Positions 1-5,386 of a DNA stretch of 20,388 nt are shown here, piece by piece (the first letter of the stretch is position 1; each line of letters starts with the position of its first letter). The notes below the pieces were generated by a model. That model did not search any database and was not told where the DNA came from. It worked only from the letters and a program-made list of their open reading frames with translations. Both the position numbers and the translations under genes were made by a program. Source of the DNA: a virus; the IMG/VR virus record IMGVR_UViG_3300049893_000343, positions 1-20,388 of that record. The stretch is one strand, 5' to 3'.

Positions 1-105
1 AGCCTGCCCCTTTGGCATGGTGCTACCAGGGATGAGCTGACTGGAATTGTGTTGCGGGCTTTGGCCCGCTGGGGCCGTACCGCCACTACCGAAGACCAAC
101 AATGA
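1..105 (+). CDS. 3' end of an unknown protein (partial)
   Basis: Frame 1 is open from the first base of the window to a TGA at 103-105 and encodes the last 34 residues of a protein, which contain the stretch ELTGIVLRALARWGR and end in TTEDQQ. The stop overlaps the ATG of the next gene (ATGA, 102-105). This is the same coupling seen throughout this plus-strand run and is the main reason to believe the frame is real. The start lies outside the window. The fragment is too short to assign a family; the helix-like LRALARWG segment is all that can be described. Confidence 0.6.
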   Translation, partial: SLPLWHGATRDELTGIVLRALARWGRTATTEDQQ

Positions 106-710
106 CTGAACCCAATTTCCGTGCGCCGTGCGCTGAGCTGGCCAGTCACTTACAAGCACGAGTTACCAAAGAAGATGAGACCGTTCCCGTGCCTGGCTAC
201 TACTCGCAGTCGCAGCAGTTGATTGACCGCGCCCACGCCTTGCTGGCCCAGCCCGAGCCTCAGGGGGAGACGGATGAAGAGCTGCTAGAGACTGCCGCCG
301 AGGCAGTGGGATACGAGCACGTTCCTTCCGATGAAATTTGCCTGCTATTGGCCCGCGCCGTCCTGCAGCGCTTCAGAGGCCGCCCCGCCATCGAGCCGGT
401 GCCAGTGAGTGAGCGGCTACCCGAGCCTGGCATAAAAGTCTTGGCTCACTACTTTAACAGTCACGGCAAATCTCGTACTGTTTGCGCCCGCTGGATTCCG
501 GCAAAGTTTGAAACTGCAGATTCTGATACTTACGATGACGACTTTCTGGAATACGACGAGGAATCCGATACTTTCTATTGGCCTGAAGCCTGGTACGAGG
601 AGATAGAAAACTGGGATGACTATGGTAGCGTCAAAATTAATGAGGGGGAAGTCACTCATTGGCAACCACTTCCCCACTGGGCGCTGCCGGTGCCACAAAA
701 CAACGCCTGA
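102..710 (+). CDS. DUF551-like domain protein
   Basis: This 202-residue protein has a helical N-terminal half (residues 1-95) and a C-terminal part resembling DUF551. It shows the domain's opening PVSERLPEPGIKVLAHY at about 101-117 and its closing THWQPLPHW near 186-194. Between these is a strongly acidic insert rich in Asp, Glu, Tyr and Trp. DUF551 is common in phage and prophage early regions and has no known biochemical role. The ATG overlaps the preceding stop (ATGA), which fixes the start despite a weak ribosome binding site. The family call comes from motif memory only. The N-terminal half is unassigned. Confidence 0.75.
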   Translation: MTEPNFRAPCAELASHLQARVTKEDETVPVPGYYSQSQQLIDRAHALLAQPEPQGETDEELLETAAEAVGYEHVPSDEICLLLARAVLQRFRGRPAIEPVPVSERLPEPGIKVLAHYFNSHGKSRTVCARWIPAKFETADSDTYDDDFLEYDEESDTFYWPEAWYEEIENWDDYGSVKINEGEVTHWQPLPHWALPVPQNNA

Positions 711-716
711 AATTAC

Positions 717-1040
717 ATGAATTTTTTTCGCTTTCGTTCTGATCTTTTTTATTTGGTAGTAAGTCGCTATGTGCCTGATGGGTGCATCCTGCCCTGGTGG
801 GCGCTGGGATTACGCGCACTGCTGTTCCCTTTGGAAATGCTCGGCCACTTACTTACCAGGCCAAATCACTATGACGTGATGACCGATACCTACGTAATTC
901 ATGGAGTTAGGTATCGCGGAAAGGTGTTTCGGGTCTTTGCCGCACCGGACGAAAAATATCTCTATCAGATTGTGCGAAATGGTGATGTAGTAAGTATGCA
1001 GCGAGTGGAACCGCCGGTGCCGCAGCAGGAGGTGGAGTGA
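717..1040 (+). CDS. Small membrane-associated protein of unknown function
   Basis: This 107-residue protein has a hydrophobic N-terminal region (about residues 10-45, containing ILPWWALGLRALLFPLEMLG) that could be one membrane segment or hairpin. A soluble C-terminal part of about 60 residues follows, with alternating polar and aromatic residues (YVIHGVRYRGKVFRVF). It starts 6 bases after the previous stop and its own stop overlaps the next ATG (TGATG at 1038-1042). The first codons are unusually T-rich (a run of seven T near 721). I do not recognise a characterised family. Membrane association is inferred from hydrophobicity only. Confidence 0.65.
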   Translation: MNFFRFRSDLFYLVVSRYVPDGCILPWWALGLRALLFPLEMLGHLLTRPNHYDVMTDTYVIHGVRYRGKVFRVFAAPDEKYLYQIVRNGDVVSMQRVEPPVPQQEVE

Positions 1041-1204
1041 TGGTTGACATTACGTCCGAGCACGGCTACATAGGTCCGTTCTGGTGGATCAATAGCCAGC
1101 CTTCCGAACGGCAGTGGCTTGCCGGTCGATATTGGACGCTTTGGGGAACTTTTGGCATTGGCCGCAAAACACTTCGCGTTGCATTGGAGCCCTGCGATGA
1201 CTGA
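1040..1204 (+). CDS. Short unknown protein, 54 residues
   Basis: A short frame opens with ATG at 1040, overlaps the stop of the preceding gene as TGATG, and ends with TGA at 1202-1204, seven bases inside the next gene. A strong ribosome binding site (GGAGG within AGCAGGAGGTGGAG) lies just upstream. The peptide begins MVDITSEHGYIGPFWW and is rich in aromatics (five Trp, three Tyr/Phe pairs nearby) and Arg. The overlap at both ends and the good ribosome binding site argue for a real gene rather than a spacer. No family is recognised. Confidence 0.6.
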   Translation: MVDITSEHGYIGPFWWINSQPSERQWLAGRYWTLWGTFGIGRKTLRVALEPCDD

Positions 1205-1418
1205 CGAAACTTGGGTAACACGCGCTGCTAACGCAAATCTCAATCGCAAGGTAAATGAGATCATGCTTGCAGCTGTTGCCACTAATGATCTTGTCTGCCG
1301 TGACAGCATTGCTGCTGCCTTGCTGGAAGCAATCAATCAGTGCCAAAACGGCAACGGCATGATTTCTGCCCCTGAACTACATCGCATTGCTGAACGCATG
1401 ATGGAGGTGAATCAATGA
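1197..1418 (+). CDS. Small unknown helical protein, 73 residues
   Basis: I place the start at ATG 1197 (MTDETWVTRAANANLNRK), not at the in-frame ATG at 1119. The 1197 start has a GGAG seven bases upstream and overlaps the preceding short gene by only eight bases, whereas 1119 would bury half the upstream gene. The protein is predominantly helical and Ala/Asn/Glu rich, with no visible catalytic motif or membrane segment. Its stop overlaps the next ATG (ATGA at 1415-1418). The function is unknown. It sits in a co-translated chain of small genes. Confidence 0.6.
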   Translation: MTDETWVTRAANANLNRKVNEIMLAAVATNDLVCRDSIAAALLEAINQCQNGNGMISAPELHRIAERMMEVNQ

Positions 1419-1621
1419 CTGAACTATCGCCACGAACACAAGCGGTGTTGGCCGCTTACCTATACGGAGGATTATCTGCCGCCCTGCAAGCTGCTGCGGA
1501 TCAGTTGGTGCCGGAACCAAGCGAGAGCGACAAAGGATCACTGTCACTTGCTGCCATCAGAAATCGCTGCAAAGTGCGCGACGAACTACTCGCCATCGCC
1601 GCCGAGCTGGAGGTGGAGTGA
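1415..1621 (+). CDS. Small helical protein, paralogue 1 of a tandem pair
   Basis: This 68-residue protein begins MTELSPRTQAVLAAY, continues through AAADQLVPEPSE and ends LLAIAAELEVE. The next gene has the same three blocks in the same order, so the two are tandem paralogues. I recall similar short proteins in Synechococcus/Cyanobium genomes and their phages, but none with a known function. The ATG overlaps the previous stop (ATGA) and has GGAGG at about 1402-1406. The stop is shared with the next start (TGATG). No membrane segment or catalytic motif is visible. Confidence 0.7.
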   Translation: MTELSPRTQAVLAAYLYGGLSAALQAAADQLVPEPSESDKGSLSLAAIRNRCKVRDELLAIAAELEVE

Positions 1622-1854
1622 TGGCTGAACTATCACCACAAGCGCAGGCGGTGCTGGCCTCAATAGATGACCTATTTAACTATGGTTGTCCTGAGGATCA
1701 CGACATTGCTGCCGCTGTCCTACGTGCTGCTGCGGATCAGGTGGTGCCGGAAGAAACAACACCGTGGAACTCAACCTTAATCCCAATGATTTCAGCAAGA
1801 GAAGTACGCGCCAAGCTCCTCGCCATCGTTACCGAGCTGGAGGCTGTTGAGTGA
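1621..1854 (+). CDS. Small helical protein, paralogue 2 of a tandem pair
   Basis: This 77-residue protein shares with the preceding gene the N-terminal block (MAELSPQAQAVLA), the middle block (AAADQVVPEE) and the C-terminal block (R.KLLAI.TELE). It differs by a longer acidic insert (DDLFNYGCPEDHDI). I use ATG 1621, not the GTG at 1618. The ATG gives the same N-terminus as the paralogue, forms a TGATG overlap with the upstream stop, and has GGAGG seven bases upstream. The function is unknown. The pair probably arose by a local duplication followed by divergence. Confidence 0.7.
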   Translation: MAELSPQAQAVLASIDDLFNYGCPEDHDIAAAVLRAAADQVVPEETTPWNSTLIPMISAREVRAKLLAIVTELEAVE

Positions 1855-2180
1855 AACGCGACAGCTTACGCCTATCGCCGCATCAGTGGATCGAAACCGG
1901 CCGCGATTGGAACGGGCGGTATTTCATCGCCTACAGCAGCGGCGCATCGATGTTCTTCCGTGATACCAAAGACTTACGACGGTTCATGAAGTTACCGGCT
2001 GGCATTCCAAGCCGTGCTAGCTTTGACAGCTGGATTGCATCACTAGCCGCCACTGATGCAGAACGCACCAGCGCTGCGGCTGATGGCCTTAGCGCTGAAC
2101 ACGTCGCAACGGGGTTCGGCCCCGAATGCCACGGCATTGATGCTACAGATCCAAACCACAACACCAGGACAGTCATTTAA
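1851..2180 (+). CDS. Unknown protein, 109 residues, GTG start
   Basis: The frame begins with GTG at 1851 overlapping the preceding stop (GTGA), with GGAGG seven bases upstream; both support this non-ATG start. The N-terminal half (residues 1-45) has beta-rich character with aromatics (WIETGRDWNGRYFIAYSSG), followed by a basic segment (RDTKDLRRFMKLP). The C-terminal third (from about residue 70) is low in hydrophobics and may be disordered. No recognised domain is present. The next gene starts three bases after the stop. Confidence 0.6.
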   Translation: MKRDSLRLSPHQWIETGRDWNGRYFIAYSSGASMFFRDTKDLRRFMKLPAGIPSRASFDSWIASLAATDAERTSAAADGLSAEHVATGFGPECHGIDATDPNHNTRTVI

Positions 2181-2183
2181 GCA

Positions 2184-2414
2184 ATGAACACCATCAGCCA
2201 AACACGCGCAGATCGTCTGCTTGAAGAGTTTGAGGAGGCTGCATACGTCGATCTCGGTGTGTACAACATAAGCAGAGGCATAGCAGCTCTACTGCGTCAT
2301 ATCGCCGCTACAGAGTCAGGCTACGGCAATGAGGAAAGCTTTTGCGCTGTCCGCACGCAAACGTTGGAAGACATGGCGGACAAACTCGATCCACAGACTG
2401 AGGAGCCCAATTGA
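2184..2414 (+). CDS. Unknown acidic helical protein, 76 residues
   Basis: This small acidic protein (Glu/Asp/Ala rich) has probable helices at residues 7-45 (LLEEFEEAAYVDLGVYNISR) and 55-70 (LEDMADKL). No cysteine cluster, membrane segment or catalytic motif is visible. The start is ATG 2184, three bases after the preceding stop, with little ribosome binding site of its own, so it probably relies on re-initiation. Its stop overlaps the start of the dCTP deaminase-family gene (TGATG at 2412-2416), so the two are likely co-translated. No functional link can be shown. Confidence 0.55.
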   Translation: MNTISQTRADRLLEEFEEAAYVDLGVYNISRGIAALLRHIAATESGYGNEESFCAVRTQTLEDMADKLDPQTEEPN

Positions 2415-2935
2415 TGTCTATTCTTTGCGACTGGCTAATCATTGCACGCTGCAATGCTGCTAAGCCACTGGTGGAGCCGTTTGATATTGAACTTGTCAAT
2501 CCAGCCAGTATTGATGTACGGCTTGGCGATACGCTGCTGATTGAATCAGTGCAAGGCCCTGAGTTGGTGCGGTATCCGCTTGGTGATCACAGCCAGCAGA
2601 ATCCGTATCTGATGGTGCCTGGGCAGTTTGCGTTAGCGCATACGGTCGAAACATTCAACCTGCCGGATGATATTGCAGCACAATTTATGCTCAAGTCAAG
2701 CCGTGCGCGTGAGGGTTTGGAGCACCTGATGGCCGGTTATTGCGATCCAGGTTGGCACGGTAGTACGTTGACACTGGAGCTGCACAATAGCCGCCAGCTG
2801 CATCCGGTTGCATTATGGCCCGGCATGAAGATTGGCCAGATGGTATTTCACCAGATGGCTGCAACACCACACCGCAGTTATGCCGTAACTGGGCGGTATA
2901 ACAACCACACCACCGTTCAGGAGAGTTTGGGATGA
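2414..2935 (+). CDS. dcd: dCTP deaminase / dUTPase-family protein
   Basis: This 173-residue protein belongs to the dCTP deaminase-dUTPase superfamily, which converts dCTP to dUTP (some members go on to dUMP) and supplies dTTP synthesis. It has the substrate-binding segment KSSRAREGL at about 95-103 (Ser and Arg equivalent to those contacting the triphosphate in E. coli Dcd). It also has AGYCDPGWHG followed by TLTLELHNS, whose first Glu matches the catalytic glutamate, and the family's PGMKIGQMVF block. The ATG at 2414 has AGGAG eight bases upstream and is preferred over the TTG at 2411. Mono- versus bifunctional activity cannot be told from the motifs alone. The length is close to the family norm. 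Confidence 0.85.
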   Translation: MSILCDWLIIARCNAAKPLVEPFDIELVNPASIDVRLGDTLLIESVQGPELVRYPLGDHSQQNPYLMVPGQFALAHTVETFNLPDDIAAQFMLKSSRAREGLEHLMAGYCDPGWHGSTLTLELHNSRQLHPVALWPGMKIGQMVFHQMAATPHRSYAVTGRYNNHTTVQESLG

Positions 2936-3291
2936 GCACCGCAAAAAGCAACAGTTCATTTGATTGGGCTTTAGTCGATACAGCAGCTGCGCCGAGAGAA
3001 ATCGCTCCTGGTATCACCTGTGGCGACACGATTACAACGCTGGCGCAGTCAATTCTCGAACTCCGCGCCAGGGTCGAGGCGCTGGAGGGCAAGTACGAGA
3101 CCATGCGCCTGGCCATCCTTGATGAGTCATTCGTCCATGACACGCCAGAGGTGAGGCTGTCATACCGCAAAGGGATCGAGAAGAAGGACGCTGAGATCCA
3201 GCGCCTCCGCACCGAGCTGGCCCATGTCAAGCAGCAGCTGACCGACCTGCAGGACCGGATCAACAATGCGGCCGACGGCGACGAGCCCTGA
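2932..3291 (+). CDS. Coiled-coil protein of unknown function
   Basis: This 119-residue protein has a variable N-terminus (about residues 1-40). A long predicted coiled coil follows, first ILELRARVEALEGK near residues 42-55 and then a second heptad-rich segment from about 84 to 112 (IQRLRTELAHVKQQLTDLQD). The ATG overlaps the deaminase stop (ATGA), with GGAG eight bases upstream. The ELRARVEALE element recurs in the next gene at both protein and DNA level. It is probably an oligomeric small protein. No enzymatic motif is present and no function is assigned. Confidence 0.65.
   Translation: MSTAKSNSSFDWALVDTAAAPREIAPGITCGDTITTLAQSILELRARVEALEGKYETMRLAILDESFVHDTPEVRLSYRKGIEKKDAEIQRLRTELAHVKQQLTDLQDRINNAADGDEP
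3064..3088 (+). repeat. Direct repeat, copy 1 (ARVEALE coding element)
   Basis: The 25 bases here match 3441-3465 in the neighbouring gene with one difference (G at 3081 against T at 3458). Both copies encode RARVEALE in frame at the start of a coiled coil. The near identity at third codon positions suggests recent duplication or exchange rather than only protein-level similarity. Confidence 0.7.
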
Positions 3292-3344
3292 CCACCAAGC
3301 GGCCCGCCGGAGCCCATCCGGCCCATCCCATTGCACTCTGTTCA

Positions 3345-3752
3345 GTGACTGATTGGCAAGTTATTGAAGAACGCGCAAAGCCCAACCACGCCTCTTGGGG
3401 CCACCCAGCAAGTGAACAATGCGCTGGACTGCTGGAGCTTCGCGCCAGGGTCGAGGCTCTGGAGGCTGGCGCCACCTGCCCGCACATCCGCAGCAGCGAC
3501 GAAGGCACCAGCTACTGCGCCCTGGCGGAGCAAACCGCAGCCGCCCAGCCCAACCATCTGGAAAAACCAAATAGTTCAGACCCTGCCGATTCGCTGGTGG
3601 AGCGGGTGGCAGACGCTATCTACAGAAATGGCACTGTTGACGGCTTCCGCGAAGAAGCCCGCGCCGCGATCCGCGAGGTGGCGGCGTGGATGCGTGAAAA
3701 CGACTGCGGCTATACCGCCGCCCGCTGGCTTGAGCAGGAGGCCAACAGATGA
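3345..3752 (+). CDS. Unknown two-part helical protein, 135 residues
   Basis: Residues 28-40 repeat the LELRARVEALEA coiled-coil element of the preceding gene. They are followed by a Cys/His-containing stretch (ATCPHIRSSDEGTSYCALAEQ) and a C-terminal helical part (VERVADAIYRNGTVDGFREEARAAIREVAAWM) ending in LEQEANR. I recall both parts as recurring modules in small cyanobacterial proteins without known function. The start is uncertain: GTG 3345 has no clear ribosome binding site, and 53 bases separate it from the previous stop. The Cys-x2-H and later Cys are suggestive of metal binding but incomplete. Confidence 0.55.
   Translation: MTDWQVIEERAKPNHASWGHPASEQCAGLLELRARVEALEAGATCPHIRSSDEGTSYCALAEQTAAAQPNHLEKPNSSDPADSLVERVADAIYRNGTVDGFREEARAAIREVAAWMRENDCGYTAARWLEQEANR
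3441..3465 (+). repeat. Direct repeat, copy 2 (ARVEALE coding element)
   Basis: This is the second copy of the 25-base element at 3064-3088, with one mismatch, again in frame with RARVEALE. Confidence 0.7.
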
Positions 3753-3771
3753 CCCCCCGCCGCCCATCGTG

Positions 3772-3834
3772 ATGTTCGGCCTGACCTGGCTGCTGGGGAT
3801 GCTGGCAGCCACCGCCTGGCTGACGCTACGCTGA
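3772..3834 (+). CDS. Tiny hydrophobic peptide, possibly a frameshifted remnant
   Basis: An ATG at 3772 opens a 20-residue, almost wholly hydrophobic peptide (MFGLTWLLGMLAATAWLTLR) that would form one membrane helix. The ATG that overlaps the preceding stop (3749-3751) instead reads only MTPRRPS before a stop. Adding one base to the run of six C at 3753-3758 would join that ATG to the hydrophobic frame. The result would be a 28-residue membrane peptide beginning MTPPPPIV. Possible explanations are a sequencing error, a true frameshift, or use of the internal ATG. The reality of the gene is uncertain. Confidence 0.3.
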   Translation: MFGLTWLLGMLAATAWLTLR

Positions 3835-3838
3835 ACCG

Positions 3839-4009
3839 ATGACCACCTACCGCACTTTCGTCTTACCTGATGGCTGCATCAGGGTATGGGTTGGCAACTA
3901 CTGCGGTACAGTGAGCAGTTGGCATCTGGTGGAGCCTAAGGTTCAGCAGCTTTTGCGACTGAATAACGTAGGTTTGCAGCAGCTTCATTCATTGCCCACC
4001 GCAGCTTGA
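3839..4009 (+). CDS. Possible 56-residue ORF overlapping the convergent gene
   Basis: The frame ATG 3839 to TGA 4007-4009 encodes a peptide beginning MTTYRTFVLPDGCIRVWVGN and continuing GTVSSWHLVEP. It starts four bases after the tiny hydrophobic ORF. The first 35 residues look protein-like (a beta-rich, aromatic-containing segment). The last 25 lie antisense to the end of the 3936-4145 gene, giving a 74-base tail-to-tail overlap. There is no clear ribosome binding site. It may be a shortened version of a longer gene. Confidence 0.4.
   Translation: MTTYRTFVLPDGCIRVWVGNYCGTVSSWHLVEPKVQQLLRLNNVGLQQLHSLPTAA
3866..3883. terminator. Weak hairpin at the convergent junction (terminator candidate)
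   Basis: CCTGATG (3866-3872) and CATCAGG (3877-3883) form a perfect 7-bp stem with a 4-base loop. It lies between the last confident plus-strand gene and the end of the minus-strand block, where a bidirectional terminator would be expected. Neither side is followed by a T-tract, so it does not meet the usual intrinsic-terminator pattern. It also lies inside the doubtful 56-residue ORF. Confidence 0.2.
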
Positions 4010-4145
4010 TGCGTTCTTGATAGTAGAGCGTATTAAGCAGAACTGCAGCCTTTAGCAGCGCCTCGTAGTCACCTTTACGGTGCAATTCATGTAGCCATCT
4101 ATGATGCTGCTCATGATAAAGGCGCTGCTCTAGGGTTGGTTCCAT
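3936..4145 (-). CDS. Unknown small helical protein, 69 residues
   Basis: The protein begins MEPTLEQRLYHEQHHRWLHE and is almost entirely helical, rich in His, Arg, Glu and Leu (ALLKAAVLLNTLYYQERIKL). I use ATG 4145, two bases after the endolysin stop (TAACGATG), rather than the in-frame GTG at 4160 that overlaps the endolysin. It is the last gene of the minus-strand block. The size and helical character slightly recall NblA-type phycobilisome-degradation proteins, but I could not match the conserved NblA positions and do not make that call. The function is unknown. Confidence 0.65.
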   Translation of the reverse strand: MEPTLEQRLYHEQHHRWLHELHRKGDYEALLKAAVLLNTLYYQERIKLRWAMNEAAANLRYSVAKAAEP

Positions 4146-4147
4146 CG

Positions 4148-5230
4148 TTAGTAATCCCACCGGATACGCGGCCGGCCAGGTCTGATGCCAAGATGCACAA
4201 ATCCCTTAGGCGCACCATACCCTAAGCTGTATGGCCATTCCTTGTCGCACCACTCTTGTACCTTATAGATGTCAACGCCGTCGATGTAAAAGTCAACAGC
4301 GCCGGTATCTTTTGCATCGTATAGGTGCTCTGATTGGCTGGCGCCACCGACACTACGGTTGATCTCAGGCGGGCGGTAGCCGGATGTAATCACAACAGGC
4401 TTACCGCCGAAGTGCGTGCGGCAGCGTTCCATAAATGCCGCCAGTTCTGCTGCGGTATCAAGTTGATGCGGGAAGCGAAAGCGCCGTGCCTCTTGACCCA
4501 GTGCAAACTCACCTAGCGTGATGTGTGGTGTCAGCCTGGCGGAGAAGCTAGCGGCAGGTGTCAGCTTGGCGGGTTGCTGCTGCGCTTCAGGTAACCCGAG
4601 GCCTTGCAGCCACAGGCGGCCTTCTGCCTCGCGGCGTCGCTTGAGCCCAGCTTCTACGTTGCTGCCGGGGTTGCGGTACAGCATCAGTGCATCCGGCACC
4701 TTTGCCCAGTCGCGTTCCTTCAGTCGGCGGGTGATGGTCTCGAACCCCTCAGCACCGTAGAAGCCATCGCCAAGGTTATAGGCGAAGGAAATCAATGCGC
4801 AACGCTGCGGATCCTGCAGCTGCTGCCAGTTGGGCACTGCACCACTCAGCTTGGTGGCGATGCGGTCAACCTCCTGGCGGAGCATTAGGTCAGCTTCAAC
4901 GGCATTGATCCGATCGCCCTGCTGCACTGCACGGCCATCGGGGTATCGCGTGTTGCCGTAGCCGATCGTCCATGGCGCACCACCGCTGGCGGGGTCTGGA
5001 TATGCCGTCAGTTGGCAACCTTCAAACTCCTTGATCAGCGCAAGCGCTTGCGAGTAATCGAGCTGCTTACCGGCGGTGCTCCATGTCTTGAACCACTCCC
5101 GATCGCGGCGCATGGCGACGGTGTAGCCATTGGCCTTGATGTCAGCTTCCAGCAGCGGGATAGCAGCGCGCTGATGCGGCAGGTCGCGCCAGTAGCGGAA
5201 CAACTGCTCGATTGTGATCGGTGATGCCAT
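4148..5230 (-). CDS. Two-domain endolysin: GH24 lysozyme plus M15 peptidase
   Basis: This 360-residue cell-wall lytic enzyme has three parts. Residues 1-55 are a helical N-terminal region (EQLFRYWRDLPHQRAA). Residues 60-210 are a T4-type GH24 lysozyme domain with the E..D..T triad visible as E70 (KEFEG), D79 (YPDP) and T88 (PWTIGYGNT). Residues 230-360 are an M15_3-type zinc carboxypeptidase domain with ITSGYRPP, zinc-ligand candidates H302 (SEH) and D313, and the closing H346 (FVHLGI). It would cut both the glycan and peptide parts of peptidoglycan at the end of infection. No signal peptide is seen, so it needs a holin. The ATG overlaps the stop of the 43-residue membrane gene (TGATG), placing it in a lysis cassette. 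Confidence 0.88.
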   Translation of the reverse strand: MASPITIEQLFRYWRDLPHQRAAIPLLEADIKANGYTVAMRRDREWFKTWSTAGKQLDYSQALALIKEFEGCQLTAYPDPASGGAPWTIGYGNTRYPDGRAVQQGDRINAVEADLMLRQEVDRIATKLSGAVPNWQQLQDPQRCALISFAYNLGDGFYGAEGFETITRRLKERDWAKVPDALMLYRNPGSNVEAGLKRRREAEGRLWLQGLGLPEAQQQPAKLTPAASFSARLTPHITLGEFALGQEARRFRFPHQLDTAAELAAFMERCRTHFGGKPVVITSGYRPPEINRSVGGASQSEHLYDAKDTGAVDFYIDGVDIYKVQEWCDKEWPYSLGYGAPKGFVHLGIRPGRPRIRWDY

Positions 5231-5361
5231 CAGCGGCGATAGGGAAAGGCACGCATGGCGGCAGCCAGCAGCAGCTGCAGCACGCTGTTGCTGCGCAGTT
5301 TGCTCATGCCGACGATCTCGCTGGCGACGAACAAACCAAGTCCGATGTATTCGGGGTGCAT
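5230..5361 (-). CDS. 43-residue single-helix membrane peptide, holin candidate
   Basis: ATG 5361 opens a 43-residue frame that ends TGA 5232-5230, overlapping the endolysin ATG as TGATG. It has an in-frame stop 12 bases upstream. The peptide begins MHPEYIGLGLFVASEIVGMS, has a second hydrophobic segment VLQLLLAAAM, and ends with a basic tail RAFPYRR. The hydrophobicity, basic C-terminus and direct coupling to the endolysin fit a small holin or holin-like protein. There is no clear ribosome binding site, so it may be translated by re-initiation from the gene ending 25 bases upstream. The holin role is inferred from size and position, not homology. Confidence 0.6.
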   Translation of the reverse strand: MHPEYIGLGLFVASEIVGMSKLRSNSVLQLLLAAAMRAFPYRR

Positions 5362-5386
5362 GTGGCGGATGCGTTATGACCTAAGC

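Noticed and set aside
2691-3326. 211-residue minus-strand ORF across the deaminase and coiled-coil genes
   Set aside because: It is antisense to two better supported genes, including the conserved deaminase motifs, and its composition is not protein-like.
3364-3834. 156-residue plus-strand ORF in another frame
   Set aside because: Most of it is out of frame with the better supported 3345-3752 gene and is low-complexity. Only its last 20-28 residues are kept as a possible tiny membrane peptide.
3936-4145. Possible NblA-like phycobilisome degradation protein
   Set aside because: The length and helical content are similar, but the conserved NblA positions could not be matched by eye, so no functional call is made.
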